Positions 16,753-25,573 are shown, counted from the stretch's first letter. The stretch is DNA of 33,982 nucleotides from Cryobacterium lactosi (GCF_004403945.1 NZ_SOHM01000032.1:342-34323), one strand, 5' to 3'. Program-made: numbers and translations. The notes: generated from the sequence alone by a model not told the origin.

Positions 16753-17499
16753 TCAGCGGGAGGCCGGTGTGAGCCGGGTCTCGGCGTAGTAGCCGGAGAT
16801 ATGCGCGTGCACGAGGTCGTGGGCGCCGGTCGGGTCGGCGGCTTCGATGGCCGCCAGGATGCCCCGGTGCTCGGCGCGCAGACGCGCGGAGGTGTCCGGC
16901 CAGGAGGCGAGTCTCTCGACCCCGGCGCGCACATAGCCCTCGATGGCGCTGCGCAGCCCGGCCATCGTGGCGATCACCACCTGATTGCCGCAGGCCTCGG
17001 CCAGCGACAGGTGGAAGGCCGCGTCGAGGGTGAGGAATTCGTCTTCGGACAGCCCCGGAGCATCCATGGCGTCGAGCAGTTGCGCACACCGGCCGAGGTC
17101 GGGGTCGCGTCGGTCGGGATGTAGCAGGGCCGCCGACAGCACGGCGTCGGCAAGCTCGGCGGCCACGGCGGTTTCGAGCACCAGCCGGGTCTTGACGATG
17201 TCGGCCACCGGGAAGCCCTGCGCCGCGACCTGGAGGCGCATCAGGGCGCTCATGCCGCCGCCGGGCAGCGCCACGATGATCGCGCCGGCGGTGGGTCCTG
17301 AGCCCACGTTGGTGCGCACGAGTCCGAGCACCTCGAGCACCCGGATGGCTTCGCGCACGCTCGAACGGCCCACGCCCAGCTCGGTGGCCAGGGCGCGCTC
17401 GCCGGGCAGCCGGTCGCCGGGCTTCAGCCGGCCGCCGAGCAGGTCGTCCTCGATGTGGGCGAGCACGATCTCCCAGGCACGGCGTTCGTCGACGGTCAC
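16753..17499 (-). CDS. lldR: FadR/GntR-family regulator of lactate utilisation (LldR-like)
   Basis: 248 aa. A GntR winged helix (residues about 1-75: [34 protein letters not shown]) is followed by an all-helical FCD ligand domain ([31 protein letters not shown]). The start is decided by the ribosome site. An in-frame ATG at 17514 has GGAGGAGG just downstream of it, correctly spaced for the GTG at 17499, so the GTG is the likely start. The gene precedes lldD and its promoter carries a TGGTCTGACCA operator. LldR-type repression relieved by lactate is inferred. Confidence 0.85.
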   Translation of the reverse strand: MTVDERRAWEIVLAHIEDDLLGGRLKPGDRLPGERALATELGVGRSSVREAIRVLEVLGLVRTNVGSGPTAGAIIVALPGGGMSALMRLQVAAQGFPVADIVKTRLVLETAVAAELADAVLSAALLHPDRRDPDLGRCAQLLDAMDAPGLSEDEFLTLDAAFHLSLAEACGNQVVIATMAGLRSAIEGYVRAGVERLASWPDTSARLRAEHRGILAAIEAADPTGAHDLVHAHISGYYAETRLTPASR

Positions 17500-17554
17500 G
17501 GTGTCCTCCTCCATTGGCGGGCTGTGTGGCTCAGGCGTTACTGCTCGGGCGTGC

Positions 17555-17579
17555 TGTGGTCTGACCACACAGCTTAGTA
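17555..17579 (-). promoter_or_regulatory. Operator TGGTCTGACCA and -10 element of the lldR-lldD operon
   Basis: TGTGGT-CTG-ACCACA (17555-17569) is a perfect dyad with the TGGTCNGACCA core known for FadR-family regulators such as LldR. On the minus strand TACTAA (17579-17574) is a good -10 hexamer, placing the transcription start in the operator. Repression by the product of the adjacent gene follows naturally. Confidence 0.7.
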
Positions 17580-17644
17580 AGCGAGCGCGACGAACACCAC
17601 CCCCGCCATCAGGGTCGATGTCAGGGGCGGCAGTGAAGTCTCAG

Positions 17645-18016
17645 CTAGCGGGACTGGCGTCGCTTGCCAGGCGCGGACTGGCCCTTGACGGCGGGCGCGC
17701 GCCCACGGCCCTTTGACGCCTTGGCCTTGCCGCCGCCGGATCCGCTGCTGTTGCCCGAGCCCTGGGAGGGGCCGCCGGCCGGGGGCATGTGGGCGAGCAG
17801 CCCCTTGGACTCGGCGAGCAGGGCGATCCCGGCTTCGGTGAGGAAGGGGTTGTCGGCGGCAGGCTCGAAAAGCGGCACACCGAGCTCGGCCTCCAGTGAG
17901 GCGACCGACTTCATCAGCGTCGTACGCGACACGTTGAGGTTCTTCGCGGCGCGAGCGATGTCCAGTTCCTCGGCGACGGCGACAAAACGCCGGAGCAATG
18001 TGGTGTCCACGGGCAT
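17645..18016 (-). CDS. HTH-only LysR-like protein with a Gly/Ser/Lys/Arg-rich tail
   Basis: 123 aa. Residues 1-70 are a LysR-type winged helix (LLRRFVAVAEELDIARAAKNLNVSRTTLMKSVASLEAELG-PLFE). The effector-binding domain of about 200 aa is absent. From about residue 80 the chain is low-complexity: a Gly/Ser run followed by a strongly basic Lys/Arg stretch ending RRQSR. This looks like a deliberate short form rather than a broken gene: no LysR effector domain is evident in the neighbouring sequence, and the basic tail is in frame and ends cleanly. It could bind DNA non-specifically through the tail. Target and effector are unknown. Confidence 0.75.
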   Translation of the reverse strand: MPVDTTLLRRFVAVAEELDIARAAKNLNVSRTTLMKSVASLEAELGVPLFEPAADNPFLTEAGIALLAESKGLLAHMPPAGGPSQGSGNSSGSGGGKAKASKGRGRAPAVKGQSAPGKRRQSR

Positions 18017-18056
18017 CCTCTCTGCCGCACGCGCGAATCGCGTACCTGCATACAGG

Positions 18057-18647
18057 CTACGCGGTGGCGGCGGCCTCCACGGGCCGGCTCTGCACCCGGG
18101 CGTCGTCGAGGAGCTTCATGAACTCACGCATCCACTCGGGGTGGTCGGGCCAGGCTCGACCGGAGACCAGGTTGCCGTCCACGACGGCCGCACCGTTCTC
18201 GAAGGTGCCGCCGGCCAGTTCCACGTCGAGCTTGAGCGCCGGATACGCCGACGAGGTGCGACCGTGCAACACGCCTGCGGCGGCGAGCAGCATGGGCCCG
18301 TGGCAGAGCGCGGCGACCGGTGCGTTGGTCTCGAAGAAATACCGCACGATGCGCTGGGCGTCTTCGTCATTGCGGATGTATTCCGGCGCGCGGCCGCCGG
18401 GAACCACCACGGCCAGGTAGTCGGCCGGATTCACGTCCCGGAAGGCGATGTCGGCGGCCAGGGTGTGGCCGAGCTTCTCGGTGTAGGTGTCGAAACCGTC
18501 CACGAAGTCGTGCACGACGAACTGCAGGGTCTTCTTCTCCGGGGCGGCGATGTGCACCTCGTAGCCGGCCTCGCGCAGCCGCTGGTAGGGGTAGAACACC
18601 TCGAGGGTCTCGGCGGCGTCTCCGGTGAGGATGATGATCTTCTCCAT
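18057..18647 (-). CDS. DJ-1/PfpI family protein
   Basis: 196 aa, class I glutamine-amidotransferase-like fold. The nucleophile-elbow Cys is in VAALCHGPMLLAAAG and VVVPGGRAPEYIRND is the usual upstream glycine motif. Family members include glyoxalase III/deglycase-like enzymes, chaperones and proteins of unknown role; the sequence does not distinguish them. The frame extends to 18788, but the ATG at 18647 has AGAGAGG upstream and starts at the first beta-strand (MEKIIILTGD). It is an isolated gene between the LysR-like and the DUF3592-like genes. Confidence 0.85.
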   Translation of the reverse strand: MEKIIILTGDAAETLEVFYPYQRLREAGYEVHIAAPEKKTLQFVVHDFVDGFDTYTEKLGHTLAADIAFRDVNPADYLAVVVPGGRAPEYIRNDEDAQRIVRYFFETNAPVAALCHGPMLLAAAGVLHGRTSSAYPALKLDVELAGGTFENGAAVVDGNLVSGRAWPDHPEWMREFMKLLDDARVQSRPVEAAATA

Positions 18648-18744
18648 GGCATACCTCTCTGTATGGGCCTGTCTGTGACCTGCGTGGGGCAGGGTGTGCC
18701 CGCCAGCATCCGTCGGACGGCTGCCGGCCGCAACCCCTCCCGGC

Positions 18745-19140
18745 TCAGAAGAAGAGCAGCACGATCCCCAGAATCGCCGAGCCGACACCCAGGCCGATGA
18801 GGATCAGCCCGGTCAGCCGCAGCGCCTTTCCGTCGTGGTCGGGGGAGTGCGTGCGGCAGCGCTCGGGCGCCCGGGCATTGAACCACACCGTGACGTCGTC
18901 GCCCGGGTTCAGGTGCATCGTCTCGTGGCTGTCGGCGAGGGCCTCGTGCACCTCGCCGGTGTTGTCGAACCAGCGGATCACGGGGCCGGACGCCGTGGCA
19001 GCCACGACGCCATCCGCCTGCACCCATCGGCTGCCGAAGCCCCGCACCGACCAGCCGACGATGTACAGCGGAATACCCACCAGGAGGCCCACGATGCTGA
19101 AAATCTCGCTGAGCAACGAGACGATGTCGTGAAGGTCCAC
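18745..19140 (-). CDS. DUF3592-like membrane protein
   Basis: 131 aa with a transmembrane helix at each end (about residues 12-31 and 108-130). Between them is an extracytoplasmic or cytoplasmic beta-rich segment (WVQADGVVAATASGPVIRWFD, GDDVTVWFN), the layout of DUF3592 proteins. The start is a GTG at 19140 with a weak ribosome site, so the exact N-terminus is uncertain. It follows rhaB by 27 nt in the same direction and might be read with the rhamnose operon, though nothing in it suggests a sugar role. Confidence 0.65.
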   Translation of the reverse strand: MDLHDIVSLLSEIFSIVGLLVGIPLYIVGWSVRGFGSRWVQADGVVAATASGPVIRWFDNTGEVHEALADSHETMHLNPGDDVTVWFNARAPERCRTHSPDHDGKALRLTGLILIGLGVGSAILGIVLLFF

Positions 19141-19167
19141 CCGTGCCCGCCGTTTCCCGTCGCCTGC

Positions 19168-20619
19168 CTAGGGTGAAATGCTATCGCGCGCCGACCGGGA
19201 CGGTGGTGCGGGGCGGTAGCTCCGCGGCGGATACGCCTGGCGCACCAGGGCGCGCAGGCTCTCGAGGCTGCCCGACGCGAGTCCCTGCGCGCGCGCCTGC
19301 ACCAGCACATTGCCGATGGCGGTCGCTTCCACCGGACCGGCCTGCACCCCAAGCCCGGTGTAGTCGGCGGTCAGCTGGCAGAGCAGTTCGTTCTGACTGC
19401 CGCCGCCGACCAGGTGCACCGTGCGCACGGTGCGGCCGGTCAACTCGGTGATCGTGGCGAGGGTGCGAGCGTAGGCGGCCGCGAGGCTTTCGACGATGCT
19501 GCGCACCAGTTCGGCGCGACTGCCGGGCGGGCGGATGTCGTGTTCCCGGCAGTAGCTGCGGATGCGCTCGGGCATGTCTCCGGGCGGCAGGAACCGCAGG
19601 TCGTCGACGTCGAAGAGCGTGCCGGCGCCGGGTAGGGCGGCCGCCTGGGCGAGAAGGGCCGGCAGGTCGACCTGCTCGCCCTCCCGTTCCCAACTGCGGA
19701 TCGACTCGCTGAGCAGCCACAGTCCCATCACGTTGCGGAGGTAGCGCACCCGCCCGTCCACGCCGCCCTCGTTGGTGAAGTTCGCGGCCCGGCTGGCTTC
19801 GGTCAGGACCGGTGCCGGCAACTCCACACCCACGAGGGACCAGGTGCCGCTGGAGATGTAGGCGCAGTCGTCGGTGAGCATCGGCACCCCGACGACGGCC
19901 GAGGCGGTGTCATGCGAGCCCACCGCCACCAGTTCGAGTCGCGCCGAACCGACCTCCGTGGCCACGCCGGGCCGGAACGGTCCGATCGCCTCGCCGGCGG
20001 CGACGAGCTCGGGGAACAGTGACCTGGGCAGCCCGAGCCGTTCGATGAGGCCGTCGTTCCAGCCGCCTGCAGCGTGCAGCAGCCCCGTCGTCGAGGCGTT
20101 GCTGCGTTCGGCCACCTGGCGCCCGGTGAGCCAGTAGCCGAGCAGGTCGGGAATCAGCAGCAGGCGGTCGGCCAGCTCGAGATCCCCCGTAGCCCGGTCA
20201 GCGGCCAGCTGGTACAGCGTGTTGAAGGGCAGCACCTGCAGGCCGTTCTGGCCGTAGAGCTCGCTCGCGGGCACCAGGGCGTGGGTGGCCAGCACCCCGG
20301 CCGCGGTGCGGTCGTCCCGGTAGTGGTACGGGTTGCCCAGCATCCGGTCGCCGCGCAGCAACGCGTAGTCGACGGCCCAGGAGTCGATGCCGACGCTGAC
20401 CAGCTCCGGGGCCTCCCGCACGGCGGACCGGAGGCCCACCAGGGCGTTGCGGTACAGCTCGAGGATGTTCCAGTGCAGTCCGTCGACGGTGCGCACCGGG
20501 TTGTTCGGGAACCGGGCCACCGAGTGCAGCTCGAGCTGGTTGGGTCCCACCCGGCCGAGCATGACCCGGCCGCTCGAGGCGCCGAGGTCAACCGCGGCGA
20601 CGACGCCGGCCGCGCTCAC
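19168..20619 (-). CDS. rhaB: Rhamnulokinase, copy 1
   Basis: 483 aa FGGY-family kinase phosphorylating L-rhamnulose to rhamnulose-1-phosphate. The N-terminal phosphate-binding motif is AVDLGASSGRVMLG. SVGIDSWAVDYALL, YHYRDDRT, NASTTGLL, SHDTASAVVGVP, SSGTWSLVGVE and the C-terminal VHLVGGGSQNELLCQLTAD are typical of RhaB. The GTG start overlaps the aldolase/dehydrogenase stop (GTGA). It is the last gene of the rhaM-rhaI-rhaEW-rhaB operon. A second, clearly diverged RhaB is encoded at 29133. Confidence 0.92.
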   Translation of the reverse strand: MSAAGVVAAVDLGASSGRVMLGRVGPNQLELHSVARFPNNPVRTVDGLHWNILELYRNALVGLRSAVREAPELVSVGIDSWAVDYALLRGDRMLGNPYHYRDDRTAAGVLATHALVPASELYGQNGLQVLPFNTLYQLAADRATGDLELADRLLLIPDLLGYWLTGRQVAERSNASTTGLLHAAGGWNDGLIERLGLPRSLFPELVAAGEAIGPFRPGVATEVGSARLELVAVGSHDTASAVVGVPMLTDDCAYISSGTWSLVGVELPAPVLTEASRAANFTNEGGVDGRVRYLRNVMGLWLLSESIRSWEREGEQVDLPALLAQAAALPGAGTLFDVDDLRFLPPGDMPERIRSYCREHDIRPPGSRAELVRSIVESLAAAYARTLATITELTGRTVRTVHLVGGGSQNELLCQLTADYTGLGVQAGPVEATAIGNVLVQARAQGLASGSLESLRALVRQAYPPRSYRPAPPSRSARDSISP

Positions 20620-22664
20620 CGGAGGAAGGCGGCGGCGACGCCGGCGTCGACCGGGATGTGCAGCCCGGTGGTGTGGCTGAGGTCGCTGGTGCAGAGCACG
20701 AAGACGGCGTTGGCCACGTTCTCCGGCAGCACCTCGCGCTTGAGCAGGGTGCGCTGGGCGTAGTACTTGCCCAGGTCGTCCTCGGCGACCCCGTAGACGG
20801 CGGCGCGCTTGGCGCCCCAGCCGCCGGCGAAGATGCCCGAGCCGCGCACGACGCCGTCGGGGTTGATGCCGTTCACCTTCACGCCGTACTCGCCGAGCTC
20901 GGCGGCCAGCAGGCGCACCTGGTGGGCCTGATCGGCCTTGGTCGCGGAGTAGGCGATGTTGTTCGGGCCGGCGAACACCGAGTTCTTCGAGGAGATGTAG
21001 ATGATGTCGCCGCCGAGCTTCTGCTCGATGAGCACCTTCGCTGCCGAGCGGGAGACCAGGAACGAGCCCTTGGCCATCACATTGTGCTGCAGGTCCCAGT
21101 CGGCCACTGTCGTCTCCAGCAGCGACTTGGACAGCGACAGCCCGGCGTTGTTCACGACCAGGTCGAGGCCGCCGAACGCGAGCACGGCGGCGTCGACGGA
21201 TGCCTGCACCTGCGCCTCGTCGGTGACGTCGGCCTGCACGCCGATGGCCACGTCCTCGTTGCCGATCTCCGCGGCGGCAGCCTGCGCCTTCGCCAGGTCG
21301 AGGTCGGCGATGACGACGCAGGCGCCCTCGGCTGCCAGCCGGGTGGCGATGGCCTTGCCGATGCCGGAGGCGGCGCCGGTGACCAGGGCCACTCGGGTGG
21401 CGAGGGGCTTCGGGCGGGGCATCCGCGCCAGCTTGGCCTCTTCGAGGGCCCAGTACTCGATCTTGAACTTCTCGGCCTCGTCGATCGGCGCGTAGCTGGA
21501 GAGGCCCTCGGCGCCGCGCATCACGTTGATGGCGTTGAGATAGAACTCGCCGGCCACCCGGGCGGTCTGCTTGTTCGCGCCGTAGCTGAACATGCCCACG
21601 CCGGGGATCAGCACGATGAGCGGGTCGGCGCCGCGGATGGCGGGGGAGCCGTCGCTCTTGTTGCGGTCGTAGTAGCCCTGGTAGTCGGCGCGATAGGCCT
21701 CGTGCAGTTCCTGTAGGCGCGCGATCGAGCCCTCCACGGATGCGTCGGCGGGCAGGTCGAGCAGCATCGGCTTGACCTTGGTGCGCAGGAAGTGGTCGGG
21801 GCAGCTGGTGCCGAGCGCCGCCAACCGCGGGTGTTCGGTGCGCCAGAGGAAGTCCAGCACCTCGGGGGCGTCGGTGAAGTGTCCGACCTTGGCGCTGTCG
21901 GTGGAGACCAGGCCGCGGAGGGTCGGCGCGAGGGCTGCGGCCTTGGCGCGGCGCTCGGCCTCGGTCAACGGGCCGTAGCCCTCAAGCGCAGCTCCGAACG
22001 GCTCTGCTGTGGAGTGCTCGGCGATGTAGTCGGTGGCCGTCTGGATGATCCAGAGCGAATTGGCCTCGCAGGCCGCGCTGGTGTCGCCCCAGGCGGTGAT
22101 GCCGTGGCCGCCGAGGATGCAGCCGATGGCCTGCGGGTTGGCGTCCTTGAGCGCGGCGATGTCGAGGCCGAGCTGGAAGCCCGGGCGGCGCCAGGGCACC
22201 CAGACCACCCGGTCGCCGAAGATCGTGCCGGTGAGGGCCTCGCCGTCGGCGGCGGTCGCGATGGCGATGCCGGCATCCGGATGCAGGTGGTCGACGTGCG
22301 CGGCATCCACCAGGCCGTGCATGGGGGTGTCGATGGACGGCGCCGCACCGCCCTTGCCGTGCAGGGTGTAGTCGAGGGCCGCGACCATCTCGTCCTCGCG
22401 GTCGACGCCGGGGTAGACGGTCGTGAGGGCGCGCATCCGGTCCAGTCGCAGCACGGCCAGGCCCGACTCGGTGAGGGTGCCGAGGTCGCCGCCGGAGCCC
22501 TTGACCCAGAGTAGGTCGACTCTCTCGCCGGTGACCGGGTCGATCTCGGTGCCGGTGGCCGACGTGTTGCCGCCGGCATAGTTGGTGTTCTTCGGGTCGG
22601 CGCCGAGCCGGTTGGAGCGAGCGATCAGCTCCAGAGCAGTGGGGTTGGCAGTGGGGTTGGTCAT
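20616..22664 (-). CDS. rhaEW: Bifunctional rhamnulose-1-phosphate aldolase / L-lactaldehyde dehydrogenase
   Basis: 682 aa fusion. Residues 1 to about 400 are a class II aldolase domain with YAGGNTSATG, the metal-binding AHVDHLHPD and LGGHGITAWGD. Residues about 425-682 are a short-chain dehydrogenase with VTGAASGIGKAIA, NNAGLS, and Ser/Tyr/Lys in YISSKNS and YSATKADQAH. It should cleave rhamnulose-1-phosphate to dihydroxyacetone phosphate and L-lactaldehyde and oxidise the latter to L-lactate. This matches the RhaE/RhaW fusion described in bacterial rhamnose pathways. The ATG at 22664 has GAGAGAAAG upstream. Both active sites look intact. Confidence 0.92.
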   Translation of the reverse strand: MTNPTANPTALELIARSNRLGADPKNTNYAGGNTSATGTEIDPVTGERVDLLWVKGSGGDLGTLTESGLAVLRLDRMRALTTVYPGVDREDEMVAALDYTLHGKGGAAPSIDTPMHGLVDAAHVDHLHPDAGIAIATAADGEALTGTIFGDRVVWVPWRRPGFQLGLDIAALKDANPQAIGCILGGHGITAWGDTSAACEANSLWIIQTATDYIAEHSTAEPFGAALEGYGPLTEAERRAKAAALAPTLRGLVSTDSAKVGHFTDAPEVLDFLWRTEHPRLAALGTSCPDHFLRTKVKPMLLDLPADASVEGSIARLQELHEAYRADYQGYYDRNKSDGSPAIRGADPLIVLIPGVGMFSYGANKQTARVAGEFYLNAINVMRGAEGLSSYAPIDEAEKFKIEYWALEEAKLARMPRPKPLATRVALVTGAASGIGKAIATRLAAEGACVVIADLDLAKAQAAAAEIGNEDVAIGVQADVTDEAQVQASVDAAVLAFGGLDLVVNNAGLSLSKSLLETTVADWDLQHNVMAKGSFLVSRSAAKVLIEQKLGGDIIYISSKNSVFAGPNNIAYSATKADQAHQVRLLAAELGEYGVKVNGINPDGVVRGSGIFAGGWGAKRAAVYGVAEDDLGKYYAQRTLLKREVLPENVANAVFVLCTSDLSHTTGLHIPVDAGVAAAFLR

Positions 22665-22725
22665 GGCGAACTTTCTCTCGAGGTCAGGGTGAGACGGGGA
22701 GTGAGGTCTTGGGGTGTCGGGCGGG

Positions 22726-23892
22726 TCAGGCGCCCCAGCCGGCCTGGGTGCCGCCGGCCCGGTCGGCGGCGATCTGCGCCTGGTAGCCGGATGCCGCGTA
22801 GGCGGCCATCGGGTCGCCGGCCAGCCCGCGGGACTCGCGCCACGCGGCCAGGTCGGGCCGCACGTCGGTGTAGAAGGCGTCCATCAGGATGCCGTTGGCG
22901 CCGAGCACGTCGCCGGCATCCTGGGCGCGGGTCAGGGCCGGGCGGTCGACGAGCAGCGCGCGGGCGGTCATCTCCTGCACGTTGAGCACCGAGCGGATCT
23001 GGCCGGGGATCTTGTCTTCGACGTTGTGGCACTGGTCGAGCATGAACGCGACGGGGGAGTCCGGCCCGAAGCCGCCACCGCGGATGACCTCGTAGAGGAT
23101 GCGGAAGAGCTGGAACGGGTCAGCCGCGCCGACGATGAGGTCGTCGTCGGCGTAAAAGCGGGAGTTGAAGTCGAACGAGCCGAGTTTGCCCAATCGGAGC
23201 AGCTGGGCAACGATGAATTCGATGTTGGTGCCGGGGGCGTGGTGGCCGGTGTCCAGGCAGACCAGGGCGCGCTCGCCGAGGGCGTTCACCTGGGCGTAGG
23301 AGGTTCCCCAGTCGGGCACATCGGTGTGATAAAAAGCGGGCTCGAAGAACTTGTACTCCAGCACCAGGCGCTGGTTCTCGCCGATCCGGTCGTAGATCTT
23401 CGCGAGCGAGTCGGCGAGGCGGTCCTGCCGCCCGCGGATGTCGCCCTGGCCGGGATAGTTGGTGCCGTCGGCGAGCCAGATCTTCAGATCCTGCGACCCG
23501 GTGGCGTGCATGATGTCGATGCAGTCGAAGTGATGGTCGATGGCCTTCTGGCGTACGGCGGCATCCGTGTGGGTGAGGCTGCCGAACTTGTACGCGTCGT
23601 CCTGGAAGGTGTTCGAGTTCACCGTGCCCAGAGCCAGGCCGTGCTCGCCGGCGAAGTCGCGGAGCGCGTCGTAGTCGCCCACCTTGTCCCAGGGGATGTG
23701 CAGCGCCACGGAGGGCGCGAGGCCGGTGTGCTGGTGCACGGTGGCGGCATCCGCGATCTTCTCCTGGATGGTGCGGGGCGTGCCCGGTGTGGAGAACACC
23801 TTGAACCGGGTGCCGGAGTTGCCGAACGCCCAGGATGGGAGCTCGATCGCCTGGGTGGCGAGCTGGGCGAGGACGAATGGGGAAATGCTCAC
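22726..23892 (-). CDS. rhaI: L-rhamnose isomerase, copy 1
   Basis: 388 aa, of the xylose-isomerase-fold type found in Pseudomonas stutzeri and Gram-positives, converting L-rhamnose to L-rhamnulose. Metal ligands are expected in VLEYKFFEPAFY (Glu), CLDTGHHAPGTN (Asp, His) and SFDFNSRFYADDDL (Asp). TNYPGQGDIRGRQDRL is a signature stretch. The GTG at 23892 overlaps the rhaM stop (GTGA) and gives the same length as the second copy at 27924, which supports it. By eye the two copies align without gaps over almost their whole length and are near-identical in the core. Confidence 0.93.
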   Translation of the reverse strand: MSISPFVLAQLATQAIELPSWAFGNSGTRFKVFSTPGTPRTIQEKIADAATVHQHTGLAPSVALHIPWDKVGDYDALRDFAGEHGLALGTVNSNTFQDDAYKFGSLTHTDAAVRQKAIDHHFDCIDIMHATGSQDLKIWLADGTNYPGQGDIRGRQDRLADSLAKIYDRIGENQRLVLEYKFFEPAFYHTDVPDWGTSYAQVNALGERALVCLDTGHHAPGTNIEFIVAQLLRLGKLGSFDFNSRFYADDDLIVGAADPFQLFRILYEVIRGGGFGPDSPVAFMLDQCHNVEDKIPGQIRSVLNVQEMTARALLVDRPALTRAQDAGDVLGANGILMDAFYTDVRPDLAAWRESRGLAGDPMAAYAASGYQAQIAADRAGGTQAGWGA

Positions 23893-24272
23893 GGAGCGCT
23901 TCTTTCTGTGGAGGCGGAGTCGAGGGCGTTGAGTTGGGAGTCGAGATTGAAGACCTCGGTGAGTTGGAGGAAGCCGGTGTCGGGCGCGCCGTCGAGGGCG
24001 ACGAAGAAGTCGCCCATCTCGGCCTGCCAGCGGGCGTTGACTGACGTTGCCGCCATGCCGGCCTGGGCGGCCGCGAGGTCGTCGGTCTCGAGGTAGCCGA
24101 TCAGCAGGCCGTCGGCGCGCAGGAACAGCGAGTAATTGTGCCAGCCGGTGTCGGCCAGAGCGCGCAGCATGTCCGGCCAGACCGCGGCGTGCCGACGGGT
24201 GTATTCGGGGATGAGTTCCGGCTTCACCTGCAGCTGGAAGCACACGCGTTCTCGGGTGGTCGTACTCGTCAT
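23889..24272 (-). CDS. rhaM: L-rhamnose mutarotase
   Basis: 127 aa of the RhaM/YiiL ferredoxin-like family that interconverts alpha and beta anomers of L-rhamnose, supplying the isomerase. Recognisable stretches are RVCFQLQVKPELIPEYTRRHAAVWPDML (family His/Trp), NYSLFLRADGLLIGYLE and a late MGDFF. It is slightly longer than the usual 104 aa because of a short polar tail after FNLDSQLNAL. It is the first gene of the minus-strand rhamnose operon, 31 nt downstream of a TGAATCGATTCA operator, and overlaps rhaI by 4 nt. Confidence 0.88.
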   Translation of the reverse strand: MTSTTTRERVCFQLQVKPELIPEYTRRHAAVWPDMLRALADTGWHNYSLFLRADGLLIGYLETDDLAAAQAGMAATSVNARWQAEMGDFFVALDGAPDTGFLQLTEVFNLDSQLNALDSASTERSAP

Positions 24273-24303
24273 TGAGGGCCTCTACTCCATCGGGATTCTG
24301 AAA

Positions 24304-24315
24304 TGAATCGATTCA
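24304..24315. promoter_or_regulatory. LacI-type operator 1 (TGAATCGATTCA)
   Basis: A perfect 12-bp palindrome 31 nt upstream of rhaM. It has the central CG typical of LacI-family operators and is one of six related sites, consensus TGAAWCGWTTCA. It is placed to repress the rhaM operon. Confidence 0.8.
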
Positions 24316-24361
24316 ATCATGACCCGGCGTCGAGTGGACCGCAAACCGAATCGGTCTCGGA

Positions 24362-24373
24362 TGAATCGTTTCA
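24362..24373. promoter_or_regulatory. LacI-type operator 2 (TGAATCGTTTCA)
   Basis: Second copy of the rhamnose operator in the rhaM/lacI intergenic region, 58 nt from the first. The spacing is near-helical (about 5.5 turns) rather than exactly in phase. Confidence 0.7.
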
Positions 24374-24448
24374 TCCTGCGACGCACTGTCGACGATAGAG
24401 GCGGAGGTCCCGATTCGTCAATGCTTCGACCCCGATTCCGGGCCAAAA

Positions 24449-24460
24449 TGATTCGTTTCA
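24449..24460. promoter_or_regulatory. LacI-type operator 3 (TGATTCGTTTCA)
   Basis: Third copy, 48 nt before the LacI-family start and matching the consensus in 11 of 12 positions. It suggests autoregulation of the repressor gene. Confidence 0.65.
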
Positions 24461-24507
24461 GTCGCCGGCCGCTAAACTTCAATCGGATTCGCGGCGAAGG
24501 AGATTTG

Positions 24508-25518
24508 GTGGCATCTATCAGCGTGCGCGAGGTGGCGGCAGAGGCGGGAGTCTCGGTCGGAACCGTCTCCAATGTGCTCAACCGGCCCGACAAGGTCTCT
24601 GCCGGCACCGTGTCCAGGGTGCAGGCCGCGATCGAACTGCTCGGCTTCGTGCGGAACGACGCCGCCCGCCAGCTTCGCGCCGGCCGCAGCCGCAGCATCG
24701 GCCTGGTCGTGCTCGACGTGGGGAACCCGTTTTTCACCGACCTGGCACGCGGCGCCGAGGACCGTGCCGCCCAGGCCGGCCTCACGGTGCTGCTGGGCAA
24801 CAGCGACGAGACGGCCGCGCGCGAGAGCGCCTACCTCGACCTGTTCGAGGAGCAGCGCGTGCACGGTGTGTTGATCTCACCGCTCGGCGAGTCCGGCGAC
24901 CAACTCAGCCGGCTGCGTCGCCGCGGTACCCCCACTGTCGTGGTCGACCGACAGATCGAGGACCTCAGCTTCTCCTCCGTCTCCGTGGACGACGTTTTCG
25001 GCGGTCATCTCGCCGCCAGTCACCTGATCGAAACGGGCCGCACCCGGTTGGCCTTCGTGGGCGGCCCGCACGGCATCCGCCAGGTCTCCGACCGGCTCGA
25101 GGGCGCCCGCCGGGCCGTGGCCGAGCATCCTGGAGTGACCCTCGAGGTCATTCACACCGGCTCGCTCTCGGTGTTGGAGGGGCGTGCCGTCGGCGAAGCG
25201 CTGCGCGCGCGTGCGGCGGATGCGCGCCCCGACGCGGTCTTCGCGGCCAACGACCTGCTGGCCCTTGGTGTGCTGCAGGCGCTGAGCATGCTCGGCGAGG
25301 TGCGCGTGCCGCAGGAGATCGCCCTGATCGGCTACGACGACATCGCCTTCGCGTCCGCGGCCGTCGTGCCGCTCTCGTCGATCCGCCAGCCCAGCGCGCT
25401 GATCGGCTCCACGGCTGTGGAGCTGCTGCTGCGCGAGGCCGACGATGGTGCCGATTTCGTGCCTGAGCAAGTGGTCTTCCAGCCTGAACTCGTCGTGCGC
25501 GCCTCGACCGGAGTCTGA
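24508..25518 (+). CDS. LacI-family transcriptional regulator of rhamnose catabolism
   Basis: 336 aa. The N-terminal LacI helix-turn-helix (SVREVAAEAGVSVGTVSNVLNRPDKVSAGTVSRV) with a hinge AARQLRAGRS is followed by a periplasmic-binding-like effector domain (IGLVVLDVGNPFF to QPSALIGSTAVELLL). The frame is open from 24319. The GTG at 24508 (a TTG lies directly before it) follows GAAGGAGA and starts 4 codons before the HTH. It is divergent from the rhaM operon with three copies of the operator between them. The inducer is probably rhamnose, rhamnulose or a phosphate of it, inferred from the regulon. Confidence 0.9.
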   Translation: MASISVREVAAEAGVSVGTVSNVLNRPDKVSAGTVSRVQAAIELLGFVRNDAARQLRAGRSRSIGLVVLDVGNPFFTDLARGAEDRAAQAGLTVLLGNSDETAARESAYLDLFEEQRVHGVLISPLGESGDQLSRLRRRGTPTVVVDRQIEDLSFSSVSVDDVFGGHLAASHLIETGRTRLAFVGGPHGIRQVSDRLEGARRAVAEHPGVTLEVIHTGSLSVLEGRAVGEALRARAADARPDAVFAANDLLALGVLQALSMLGEVRVPQEIALIGYDDIAFASAAVVPLSSIRQPSALIGSTAVELLLREADDGADFVPEQVVFQPELVVRASTGV

Positions 25519-25540
25519 GCCCGCGCCGCGCAAGCGACAA

Positions 25541-25573
25541 GGCCCGCCGCGACCGGTGAGGTCACGACGGGCC
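25541..25573. terminator. Hairpin terminator between convergent regulator and transporter genes
   Basis: Arms 25541-25554 and 25560-25573 pair over 14 positions around a 5-nt loop. The two mismatches become G-U wobbles in the minus-strand transcript, so it is stronger as terminator of the transporter mRNA. No T-tract is present. Confidence 0.6.

Noticed and set aside
15212..16789. A 525-codon forward frame opposite lldD
   Set aside because: Antisense shadow of lldD and lldR; its composition is His/Gly/Val/Asp-rich with no domain, while the minus strand encodes clear FMN-enzyme motifs.
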